From Candidatus Eiseniibacteriota bacterium (GTDB lineage: Bacteria; Eisenbacteria; RBG-16-71-46; CAIMUX01), in contig JADJQY010000008.1 of NCBI GenBank assembly GCA_016712505.1, positions 124,001 to 188,000 of the forward strand: a stretch of DNA of 64,000 nt, in the 5' to 3' direction. Shown here in pieces: positions 1 through 7,395 of this stretch; the first letter of the stretch is position 1; each line of letters starts with the position of its first letter. The translations under genes were made by a program, and so were the position numbers. Under the pieces are notes generated by a model, which was given only the letters and a program-made list of their open reading frames with translations, did no database searches and was not told the origin of the DNA.

Positions 1-1619
1 AATGCCCCGTCGCGGCGCGGTCCTCGGCTGGAGAATGGGGCAATCTCTCCGACCGACAGCCCACCCGTGTACTGATAGGTGTTTCCGTTCACGCTCTTCC
101 AGCTCTTGCGCGTGACGTAGGCGGCCACCGCGATGACCGAGTCGGCACTGGCCGGAGAGGCAACCAGCTCCTCCGCGGTCATGCCGACGGCGAAGCGCGC
201 CGGCAGGGAGGTCTGGTAGATCCATGCGTCTACTTCGGGGTTGGGGCCGCCGGCGCCCGGCGGGCGGGAGAACGAGAGCGACCACTCGCCGGTCACCGGA
301 GCGTAGGCCGATGCCTTGTCATAGATCTGAATGAAGAACTCCACGTCGTCACTGTTGCTGTCGACCCAGTCGTTCTCGATGTAGACCCCTCCATCGGTGG
401 TTGCCTGGTCGAGCTTGGTGCCGGGGAGGATGGGACCGATCGTCTGTCCGTTGGGTGTCTGGACCGTGAGCGATAGTGCGGCGCCCGCAGTGTAGTATCC
501 ATCGATCAGCGTGTAGTCGTTGCCTGCCCCGCCGCGCGGAAGGTACCCGTCGATGTCGACGGAGATTGTCGAGGGATCGCCGACCGGCACCTCGGTTTCG
601 GCGTGGATTGCGTCTTCCTGCTCGTTGCCGGCCGCGGCGACGACGATACGGCCAGGCCCGGCGAGCGCATTCAGGTCGAGGTCGGTTTGCTCGCTGCCGT
701 CATGCCCTCCGAAGTGGTGTCCCAGGCTCAGATTGACCACCGCCGGGATCCCGCGGAGCGCCGCCTCCTGGAAGATCCACGCCACCGCATCGACGATACT
801 CGAGGTGTAGAAGTCGGTCTTGACCACACAGAGGGCGGCGCCCGGAGCCATGCCCACGTGCCGATAGGCGGGGCGGCCATTCCCGGTCGCTGCGCCGGTG
901 CCGGCTGCGATTCCGAGGACGTGGCTCCCATGCCCGGCCTGATCGACCTGTGTGCTCGCCCCGGCGTCGATTTCCGCCGCGCTCCAGGCGCGGCCGTAGT
1001 TGAAGCTGGCGGGTGAGTTGATCGAGGGAAGAGCTGTTTGGTCCCAGAGGGCAACCAGACGGGTGTTTCCGCCCCGGATGAAGTCGGGATGGTCCAGATC
1101 GACCCCGGTATCGACTACACCGATCAGCACGCCGGTCCCGTCGTAGCCGGCGTAGATCGGGGGGGAGCCGGAGGCGGCGTGTACCTGCGTGGCTCCCACC
1201 TCGGCGACGCTCACGTCGAGCAGGGGGCGCGCCTTCCGAGCCGCCACGATACCCAGTACCGCGGGATCCTTGGCCAGGACGGCGATCTGGGCCAGAGACA
1301 GACGGGCCCGCGCGGCTCCCGTGCGCTCCGACCGCGAGGGACACCAGGCGGGCAGGCTGCGCGTGGGATCGAGCTGGATCCAGCAAGGGATCTCGATCGC
1401 CCCTCCCTCGCTGCGTGGCCAGGAGAGCAGTCCGTCCACGGCCATCGGCTCCACCGAGGTCACCGCGCGCGCTTCCTGCTCCAGCGTCTGTCGGATCAGG
1501 GGATCGAGCTTGCGCGACTCGGCCTGCGAGAGGGGATTCGAACCGAATGCCGGGGAGACCACGCAGCCGAGGGCAACGATGATTGCGGGGGCGATCGGAG
1601 ACGGGTGACGCCGGACCAT
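1..1619 (-). CDS. Secreted subtilisin-like serine protease (S8), C-terminus cut by window edge
   Basis: Reading leftward from ATG at 1619, the frame stays open to base 1, giving about 540 codons. The N-terminus has a basic start, a hydrophobic core and an A-F-G cleavage-like site near residue 26, so it should be exported. The S8 family signatures are in order: catalytic Asp in VVDTGVDLDHPDF (about D170), catalytic His in GHGSHVLG (about H230) and the oxyanion-hole Asn in AAGNEQ (about N332). The frame ends in FSSRGPRRDG, the segment that normally precedes the GTSMA box, so the catalytic Ser lies outside the window. Residues between about 345 and 500 form a beta-rich insertion of the kind seen in lantibiotic-peptidase-like and C5a-peptidase-like S8 enzymes. 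The next gene upstream on the same strand, 47 nt away, is the MoaB/Mog gene, with no obvious terminator between them. Substrate unknown; probably a degradative exoprotease. Confidence 0.93.
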   Translation of the reverse strand, partial: MVRRHPSPIAPAIIVALGCVVSPAFGSNPLSQAESRKLDPLIRQTLEQEARAVTSVEPMAVDGLLSWPRSEGGAIEIPCWIQLDPTRSLPAWCPSRSERTGAARARLSLAQIAVLAKDPAVLGIVAARKARPLLDVSVAEVGATQVHAASGSPPIYAGYDGTGVLIGVVDTGVDLDHPDFIRGGNTRLVALWDQTALPSINSPASFNYGRAWSAAEIDAGASTQVDQAGHGSHVLGIAAGTGAATGNGRPAYRHVGMAPGAALCVVKTDFYTSSIVDAVAWIFQEAALRGIPAVVNLSLGHHFGGHDGSEQTDLDLNALAGPGRIVVAAAGNEQEDAIHAETEVPVGDPSTISVDIDGYLPRGGAGNDYTLIDGYYTAGAALSLTVQTPNGQTIGPILPGTKLDQATTDGGVYIENDWVDSNSDDVEFFIQIYDKASAYAPVTGEWSLSFSRPPGAGGPNPEVDAWIYQTSLPARFAVGMTAEELVASPASADSVIAVAAYVTRKSWKSVNGNTYQYTGGLSVGEIAPFSSRGPRRDGA

Positions 1620-1623
1620 GGGT

Positions 1624-1641
1624 GACCTCCGTAGGGAGGTC
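1624..1641 (-). promoter_or_regulatory. Hairpin burying the Shine-Dalgarno of the protease gene
   Basis: On the minus strand a perfect 7-bp stem (GACCTCC / GGAGGTC, 4-nt loop) places the GGAGG ribosome-binding site in the 3' arm, 4 nt before the protease ATG. A transcript folding this way would hide the site. Whether it is used for regulation is inference. Confidence 0.4.
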
Positions 1642-1666
1642 TATCGGCCCGGTCGGGCGTCTTCTT

Positions 1667-2179
1667 TTATCGTCGTTCGTCGATGTGGGGCAGTGAGTTG
1701 CCGAAGGTCGGTCGCTGGGTGACCTGGCTCAACGCGTGGGGCAGGACCGCCTCCAGAAGGTCGAGGTATTCGGCCACGGCCCTCGGACTTCCGGGAAGAT
1801 TGATGATCAGGGTGGAATCACGCACCACGGCCACGCCTCGGGAGAGAACCGCGAAGGGGTGGGTCGCCGCGGTGCGGGCTCGGATCCACTCCACGATTCC
1901 CGGCACGAGTCGATGCGCCACATCGAGCGTCGCCTCCGGAGTCTGGTCCCGCGGCGCGAGTCCGGTGCCCCCGGTGGTCAGCACGAGGGCGAAGCGGGCG
2001 TCGCTCCACTCCCGGAGGGCCGCGGCGACCGCGCGTCGATCGTCGGGAACGAATCGCGGACTCTCGACATCATAGCCGAGTGCGACCAGTCGTCCGCGGA
2101 TCAGCGGCCCGGAGAGGTCCTCCCGCAGCGCGAGCCAGGACCGGTCGCTGACGGTGAGAACCGCGGCCCGGGGGGTCAT
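1667..2179 (-). CDS. MoaB/Mog-family molybdopterin biosynthesis protein
   Basis: 170 aa, the size of a single MoaB/MogA domain. The family binds molybdopterin and, in Mog, adenylates it before molybdate insertion in the cytoplasm. Seen here: the N-terminal strand AAVLTVSDRS, the glycine-rich TTGGTGLAPRDQTPEAT motif at about residues 89-105 with its catalytic/binding Asp, and the C-terminal NLPGSPRAV and LPHAL segments typical of the fold. No MoeA fusion and no other Moco genes are in the window, so MoaB and Mog cannot be separated from context. ATG at 2179. The gene is divergent from the thioredoxin-like gene and 47 nt upstream of the protease gene. Confidence 0.88.
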   Translation of the reverse strand: MTPRAAVLTVSDRSWLALREDLSGPLIRGRLVALGYDVESPRFVPDDRRAVAAALREWSDARFALVLTTGGTGLAPRDQTPEATLDVAHRLVPGIVEWIRARTAATHPFAVLSRGVAVVRDSTLIINLPGSPRAVAEYLDLLEAVLPHALSQVTQRPTFGNSLPHIDERR

Positions 2180-2201
2180 ACGGCAACCCGCTGCATTTTG
2201 C

Positions 2202-2207
2202 TATACT
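2202..2207 (+). promoter_or_regulatory. Possible -10 box for the TlpA-like gene
   Basis: TATACT inside a local AT-rich patch (TTTTGCTATACTTC) in the 138-nt gap between divergent genes, 111 nt before the GTG start. The -35 region is not convincing. Confidence 0.3.
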
Positions 2208-2317
2208 TCGCGGTTCGCGCCACGCCGCGCTTTAGACAGCACTGCAATGAACACCCGTGGGTCGAACTATCGGGTGACGCACAGCGCTCCGGCCCGAGGG
2301 CCGGTGGGAGGAGCAAG

Positions 2318-2884
2318 GTGAAGATCAGGCAGCTCGGGTTTGGATCGGTCATCGTCGGTCTGTTCGTCGCCGGCGCGTTCTTGTCGCCCATGGTTACCCG
2401 GCAGCTCCGGGCGCAGGAGTCGGTACCGGCGTTGACCGCGCCCGCATCGCGCGCGCTCGCCCCCGATTTCACGCTCAAGTCGCTCGACGGAAAGGACGTC
2501 AAGCTCTCCTCCTACAAGGGAAAGGTCGTGGTGCTCGATTTCTGGGCCACCTGGTGCCCGCCTTGCCGCAAGGGGATCCCGGACCTGATCGAGCTGCAGA
2601 CAAACTACCAGAAGAAGGGGATTGAGGTGGTGGGTGTGTCGTTCGACCAGAACGGCAAAGTCGCGGTCGAGCCGTTCGTGAAGAAGAATGGCGTGAACTA
2701 CACCATGCTCCTCCTGGCTGGGGCCTCGGCCGGCCAGACGGTGGCGCAGCAATACGTTCCCAGCGGGAAGATCCCGACCATGCACATCATCGACAAGCAG
2801 GGACGGATTGCCTACAGCGTGACCGGACTGACACCGAAGGCGAGCCTGGAAGCGATCGTGCAGAAACTCGCGGCGGAGAGTTGA
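2318..2884 (+). CDS. TlpA/ResA-like membrane-anchored thioredoxin
   Basis: 188 aa from GTG 2318, chosen because GGGAGGAGCAAG directly precedes it and the protein then starts with a signal-anchor (hydrophobic about residues 8-25). The redoxin domain begins at APDFTLKSLDGKDV, has the active site WATWCPPCR (CPPC, about residues 86-89) and the cis-proline region GKIPTMHIIDKQGRI. This is the AhpC/TSA-thioredoxin type used outside the cytoplasm to reduce disulfides, for example in cytochrome c maturation or general oxidative folding. It sits alone between a divergent moaB-type gene and a convergent yggS, so the context does not name a partner. Periplasmic thiol-disulfide oxidoreductase is secure; specific role open. 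Confidence 0.9.
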   Translation: MKIRQLGFGSVIVGLFVAGAFLSPMVTRQLRAQESVPALTAPASRALAPDFTLKSLDGKDVKLSSYKGKVVVLDFWATWCPPCRKGIPDLIELQTNYQKKGIEVVGVSFDQNGKVAVEPFVKKNGVNYTMLLLAGASAGQTVAQQYVPSGKIPTMHIIDKQGRIAYSVTGLTPKASLEAIVQKLAAES

Positions 2885-2913
2885 GCGCGGACGTTGCGCC
2901 GAATCTCCCCGGT

Positions 2914-2952
2914 GGCTCCGCCCGATGGGGCCTCGCCCCGGTGGGCGGAGCC
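2914..2952. terminator. Bidirectional terminator-like hairpin between convergent genes
   Basis: A perfect 10-bp stem (GGCTCCGCCC / GGGCGGAGCC) encloses a second 5-bp stem (GGGGC / GCCCC). It lies between the stops of the thioredoxin gene (2884) and yggS (2960). There is no long T-tract on either side. Confidence 0.6.
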
Positions 2953-2959
2953 GCGACGG

Positions 2960-3637
2960 TTACCGACGGCCGAAGATCCGGCTGCCGATTCGAAGGTGCG
3001 TAGCTCCCTCGGCGATCGCCCAGGCGAAGTCGCCCGACATTCCCATCGAGAGCGCTGCGAGGTCGAGTTCTGGACGGCGTGCCTGCTCGCGCTCGCGGAG
3101 CGAGCGCAGAGTGGCGAAGGCTGTCCGGACCGAGCGTTCGTCCCCTCCGAGCGGACCGATGGTCATCAAGCCGCGAACGGTGAGCGATGGGATTCCCTCG
3201 AGCGCGTCGAGCAGCGCGGCCAGGCCCTCCGGCTCGACTCCGGACTTCGATTTCTCTGCCGTGGTGTTGACCTGGATGAGCGCCTCGATCGGCCGGACCG
3301 CCCGACGGCTGATCTCGCGCGCCAGATCGATCCGATCGAGCGAGTGGAGGAGTCCGAGATGCGGGAGGATCGCCCGCACCTTGTTGGTCTGCAGGGGGCC
3401 GATCAGGTGCCAGCGAAACTCGAGGTCGCGGAGATCCTCCGCCTTGGCCGTCAGCTCCTGCACCCGATTCTCTCCAAAGTCCCGCAACCCGAGCTCGTGA
3501 GCTTCCCGTATCGCCGCGGCAGGAAAGGTCTTCGATACCGCAATCAGGGTGACCTCTTCGCGCGAACGGCCGGTACCCGCGCAGGCCGCCTCGATTTCGT
3601 CGCGTAGCGCCTCCAGTGCCTCCTGCATCGCCGTCAT
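2960..3637 (-). CDS. yggS: YggS/PLPBP pyridoxal-phosphate homeostasis protein
   Basis: 225 aa from ATG 3637, which has GGAGG 6 nt upstream; a second ATG three codons in is possible. The protein is a single alanine-racemase-like TIM barrel without the C-terminal domain. Seen: AVSKTFP with the PLP-binding Lys, FGENRVQEL, WHLIGPLQTNK, HSLDR, LIQVNTTAEKSKSG, and the phosphate-binding LSMGMSGDF and RIGSRIFG near the C-terminus, the canonical YggS order. The family buffers PLP and affects amino-acid and keto-acid pools; it is not a known enzyme. Divergent from the DUF2400 gene with 44 nt between. Confidence 0.94.
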   Translation of the reverse strand: MTAMQEALEALRDEIEAACAGTGRSREEVTLIAVSKTFPAAAIREAHELGLRDFGENRVQELTAKAEDLRDLEFRWHLIGPLQTNKVRAILPHLGLLHSLDRIDLAREISRRAVRPIEALIQVNTTAEKSKSGVEPEGLAALLDALEGIPSLTVRGLMTIGPLGGDERSVRTAFATLRSLREREQARRPELDLAALSMGMSGDFAWAIAEGATHLRIGSRIFGRR

Positions 3638-3681
3638 CTCCTTCCTCCCATCGGCCCCCATCCCGTTTCCCTCAGGGTAGT

Positions 3682-4588
3682 GTGCCGTCGATCGTCGCGC
3701 AAAGGGAGCTGCTCGAGGATCTTCGCCGCCGCTTCGCCGCCGCCCCTCACCTCTCCGCTGATCCACTCCGGGGTGGTCGTCGGCTACGCTGATCCGGAAG
3801 ATCAGGAGATCGCGGCCTTCGTCGCGGCGGCCTTCGCCTACGGTCGGGTGGAAGGGGTGATCGCCAGCGCGAGGCGGATCCTGGAAGCACTGGGCGAGCA
3901 TCCGGCGCGTGGGTTGCGCGAGGGTCGGCATCGCGCCGGGCGATTCCTGCCCGGCTTTCGGCATCGCTGGAACGGCGAGGAAGACGTGCGTGGACTGTGC
4001 GAGGCCGCGGCCCGCGCCTGGGAACTTCATGGGTCTCTCGGGGGGGCTCTCCTCGCGCGGCGCCGGGACGCGGCCGATTTCGAAACCGCCCTGGCGCGTT
4101 GGGTCGGCGACCTGCGGGGTTTCGCCGGCGAGGTCGTTCCACTCTCGCGTGGGCTCCGCTTCCTCCTGCCCGATCCCGTGCTGGGCGGGACCTGCAAACG
4201 GTGGCGGCTCTTTCTGCGCTGGATGATTCGTCCGGCCGACGGAATGGATCTGGGGCATTGGAACGCCATGCTGAGCCCTTCCGAACTGCTCCTTCCCCTC
4301 GATGCCCACTGGACCCGGATCGGCCCCCGCCTCGGATGGACCCGCCGGCGCACTCCGGGGCGTGGTATGGCGGCGGATTTGACCGCCGCGCTCCGCCGGA
4401 TCGCGCCGGAAGATCCGCTGCGCTACGACTTCGCCATCTGCCATCTCGGGATCACCGGGGCCTGTCCACCGCGCCTCGAGACCCGCCACTGCATGGCGTG
4501 TCCGCTCTCTCCATTCTGTGCCACGGGGCGCCGCCGTCTGCGTCGAGCCGGCGCACGCCTGCTTGAGCCCGGCGAAAGGGTCGGCTAG
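3682..4588 (+). CDS. DUF2400/TIGR02757 family protein with apparent +1 G frameshift
   Basis: The conserved body is readable from GYADPEDQEIAAF through AFAYGRV, FLRWMIRP and the C-terminal Cys-rich TRHCMACPLSPFC, typical of this uncharacterised cytoplasmic family. The proper N-terminus is in a different frame: from GTG 3682 (AGGG just upstream) one reads VPSIVAQRELLEDLRRRF...SADPLR, the expected family start. Removing one G from the GGGG run at 3770-3773 joins the two as ADPLR-VVVGYADPED. An intact-frame alternative start at GTG 3680 gives an unfamilial, low-complexity N-terminus. I read this as one protein of about 300 aa broken by a sequencing indel or a recent mutation. The C-terminal Cys pattern resembles the iron-sulfur motif of HhH DNA glycosylases, but function is unknown. 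Confidence 0.75.
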
Positions 4589-4656
4589 TTTCCCGGTTCA
4601 CCCAAGGACGGTTCGGCTCGCCCCGACTTCGGCGTCGAATCGGGAGGAGGTTCTCA

Positions 4657-6168
4657 GTGCGCCCGGAATTGATCGAGATTCGCAGACAGAAGGTGGCTCG
4701 TCTGCGCGAGCTGGGGGTGAATCCGTACCCTTATTCGTTCCGTCGGACGATGAACACCGCCGGCCTGCTCGATGGTTTCGATGCCCGGATCGACGGCGAC
4801 CCGGTGGCGGTGGCGGGGCGACTCATGGCGATCCGCCCGATGGGCAAGGCGGTGTTTGCGCACCTCCAGGACGAGGGCGGCCGGATTCAGCTCTACTTCA
4901 AGAAGGACGAGATCGGCGAAGCCGCGTTCGCCATCCTCGAGCTGCTCGATCTGGGCGACATCGTGGGCGTGGTCGGAGTACCGATGCGAACCCGCACCGG
5001 CGAGGCGACACTCTCCGTGCGGAGCTTCCAGCTCCTCTGCAAGACGCTACGGCCTCTGCCCAGCGTGAAGGAGAAGGACGGCCAGACGTTCGATGCCTGG
5101 GAGGACGTGGAGGCGCGCTACCGGAGACGCTACGTCGACCTGATCCTGCACCCCGAGCGGCGCCGGGTCTTCGAGGCGCGTGCGCGTCTCATCACCGGAC
5201 TCCGGCGCTATCTCGACGAACGGGGGTTTCTCGAGGTGGAAACCCCGGTGCTGCAGGCGATCTACGGTGGGGCGATGGCGCGCCCCTTCACTACCCACCA
5301 CAACGCGCTCGATATGAGGCTGTTTCTTCGGATCGCGGAGGAACTGCCGCTGAAGAAGCTGCTGGTGGGCGGTTTCGAACGGGTCTACGAGATCGGCCGC
5401 GTCTTCCGCAACGAGGGGATGGATCGGAACCACAATCCCGAGTTCACCATGCTCGAGTTCTATTGGGCGTACGCGGACTACCGCGACGCGATGGACCTGG
5501 TCGAGGACATGGTGCGGGCCGCGGTGACCGCTGCGGCCGGTTCGAACGTGGTCGAGTACAATGGGCACGCGATCGACCTGGGGGCTCCGTTTGCCCGCCG
5601 TTCCATGGTGGAGCTGATTCAGGAACACACAGGGGTCGACGTCCTGACCGCCCCGGTCGATGGCCTGCGGGCCTTGCTGATCAAGGGAGGCGTTACGGTG
5701 GCCAAGTTCGCCGAGCGCGGGCACATGATCGAAGCGCTCTTCGATCTCGCGGTCTGCCCCAAGCTGGTCCAGCCGACCTTCGTCACCGACCATCCCCTGG
5801 CCATCTCGCCGCTGGCGAAGGGGCATCGGGACCGGCCCACGGAACTGGCCGAGCGATTCGAGCTGTTCATCGATGGGCGCGAATTCGGCAACTCGTTCAG
5901 TGAGTTGAACGACCCGATCGATCAGCGTCGGCGCTTCGAGGATCAGGCGCGCCTGCGGGAGGCGGGGGACGACGAGGCCCAGGTGCTCGACGAGGATTTC
6001 CTGGAGGCGATCGAGACCGGTATGCCGCCGGCGGCTGGGGTCGGGATCGGAATCGATCGTCTGGCCATGCTGGCCAGCGGCGCGCCCAGCATTCGCGACG
6101 TGCTGCTCTTTCCGCACATGCGCCCCGAGGAGGGCCGCGCCACATCCGACGAATCCGGAGACGCCTGA
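4657..6168 (+). CDS. lysS: Lysyl-tRNA synthetase, class II
   Basis: 503 aa, normal for LysS. It charges tRNA-Lys in the cytoplasm. An N-terminal OB-fold anticodon-binding domain (about 50-140) is followed by class II motifs: motif 1 around RGFLEVETPVL, motif 2 FERVYEIGRVFRNEGMD with RNHNPEFTMLEFY, and motif 3 GVGIGIDRLAML near the C-terminus. Start is GTG 4657, preceded by GGGAGGAGG. No GenX/PoxA-type truncation and no class I motifs (HIGH/KMSKS). The sigma-54 activator gene follows after 6 nt, so the two are probably cotranscribed. Confidence 0.97.
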   Translation: MRPELIEIRRQKVARLRELGVNPYPYSFRRTMNTAGLLDGFDARIDGDPVAVAGRLMAIRPMGKAVFAHLQDEGGRIQLYFKKDEIGEAAFAILELLDLGDIVGVVGVPMRTRTGEATLSVRSFQLLCKTLRPLPSVKEKDGQTFDAWEDVEARYRRRYVDLILHPERRRVFEARARLITGLRRYLDERGFLEVETPVLQAIYGGAMARPFTTHHNALDMRLFLRIAEELPLKKLLVGGFERVYEIGRVFRNEGMDRNHNPEFTMLEFYWAYADYRDAMDLVEDMVRAAVTAAAGSNVVEYNGHAIDLGAPFARRSMVELIQEHTGVDVLTAPVDGLRALLIKGGVTVAKFAERGHMIEALFDLAVCPKLVQPTFVTDHPLAISPLAKGHRDRPTELAERFELFIDGREFGNSFSELNDPIDQRRRFEDQARLREAGDDEAQVLDEDFLEAIETGMPPAAGVGIGIDRLAMLASGAPSIRDVLLFPHMRPEEGRATSDESGDA

Positions 6169-6174
6169 CCCCCG

Positions 6175-7185
6175 ATGGCAAAGCACCAGGACGTCGGCGA
6201 GAGCGCCGGCCGGAGCGGGCCAGGCCAGTCGGAGACGATCGTCGGGGTCTCCGACGCGATGAAGCGCGTCCTCCGGCTGGTGGACAAGATCGCCCCGACC
6301 GAAACCACCGTGCTGATCACGGGAGAGAGCGGGACCGGCAAGGAGAAGGTGGCGCGTTTCATCCACCTGCAGAGTCCCCGGGCGGTCAAGCCGTTCGTCG
6401 CGGTGAATGCTGCCGCGATCCCGGAGGGGCTCATCGAGAGCGAGCTATTCGGTCATGTGCGTGGCGCCTTTACCGACGCGCGCGATCGCAAACGCGGCTT
6501 CTTCGAGCAGGCCGATCAGGGAACGCTCTTCCTCGATGAGATCGCGGAGACCACCCCTGCCGTCCAGGTCAAGCTGTTGCGCGTCCTCCAGGACATGGAT
6601 GTGCGGCCGGTGGGGGCCGACTGGAGCTTGAAGGTCAACGTCAGGGTGGTTGCGGCGACCAATCGCGATCTGCGGGAGGCGATGCAGGCGGGGAAGTTCC
6701 GCGAGGATCTCTTCTACCGGCTCAACGTCTTCCGGATCCATCTGCCGCCGCTGCGGGAGCGCCGAGAGGACATTCCGTTCCTCGCCAACTACTTCGTCTC
6801 GATGTATGCGGAAAAGAACCGGAAGTCGGTCCGTGGTTTCTCCGATCCGGCGATGAGTTTCCTGATGAACTATGCCTACCCCGGGAACATCCGGGAACTG
6901 GAGAACACGGTCGAGCGCGCCCTCACGGTATGCGAAACCCCGTGGATCCAGCCCGGCGATCTTCCCCCGGAACTGCTCGAACGCGGCGTGCCGCTCCTGG
7001 CCGAGGGGACGGTCGAGACCCTCCCTGACGACCTTACCCTCGAGCAACTCGAGGCGATGTATATCCGCCGGACCATCGCCAAGGAGGCCGGCAACCTGAC
7101 GCGCGCGGCGCGAAAGCTCGGCATCTCGCGCTCCACCCTGTGGCGCAAGATCGGGCGCTACGGGATCACGGTTACCGGCAAGTGA
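6175..7185 (+). CDS. Sigma-54-dependent activator without sensor domain, Fis-type HTH
   Basis: 336 aa: a short, non-conserved 20-residue N-terminus, an AAA+ sigma-54 interaction domain (about 22-250) and a Fis-like HTH at the end (NLTRAARKLGISRSTLWRKI). Walker A is GESGTGKE (50-57) and Walker B is GTLFLDEI (116-123); the sensor segment VRVVAATNRDL and REDLFYRLNVF are typical. The sigma-54 contact loop reads GAFTDA where most members have GAFTGA (97-102). With no receiver, PAS or GAF domain it should be constitutively active or controlled by a partner, like PspF. It starts 6 nt after lysS. Target promoters are not evident in the window. Confidence 0.92.
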   Translation: MAKHQDVGESAGRSGPGQSETIVGVSDAMKRVLRLVDKIAPTETTVLITGESGTGKEKVARFIHLQSPRAVKPFVAVNAAAIPEGLIESELFGHVRGAFTDARDRKRGFFEQADQGTLFLDEIAETTPAVQVKLLRVLQDMDVRPVGADWSLKVNVRVVAATNRDLREAMQAGKFREDLFYRLNVFRIHLPPLRERREDIPFLANYFVSMYAEKNRKSVRGFSDPAMSFLMNYAYPGNIRELENTVERALTVCETPWIQPGDLPPELLERGVPLLAEGTVETLPDDLTLEQLEAMYIRRTIAKEAGNLTRAARKLGISRSTLWRKIGRYGITVTGK

Positions 7186-7395
7186 TTCGTTCTGGGTGTT
7201 CCAGTTTGAATCATTCTGTGCCGACCACCAATCCGATCTTCTGGCCTCTCTCTATAACTTATTTGCATTTATAGCGTTAGCTGATTGCTCGTCCTGGCCA
7301 TTTCTCGGTACGCCGCTTGCAACAGGGCGAGGGAGACGAATTCTCCCACGAAGAACCGAACCGGGGTGTACCCCCGCGACACGAGGTGAAAGCAA
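7186..7395 (+). promoter_or_regulatory. dnaK leader region, no recognised operator
   Basis: 210 nt between the activator and dnaK. It begins with an imperfect stem (GATTC..CTGG / CCAG..GAATC, 7191-7215) that may end the upstream transcript. It then has an AT-rich patch (CTATAACTTATTTGCATTTATAG, 7251-7273), unusual in this genome and a likely promoter site. No CIRCE inverted repeat and no clear sigma-32 promoter is visible. The RBS GAGGTGAAAGC precedes the dnaK ATG. Confidence 0.3.

Noticed and set aside
7191..7395. CIRCE element or sigma-32 promoter before dnaK
   Set aside because: No TTAGCACTC/GAGTGCTAA dyad or CTTGAA...CCCCAT pair could be found.
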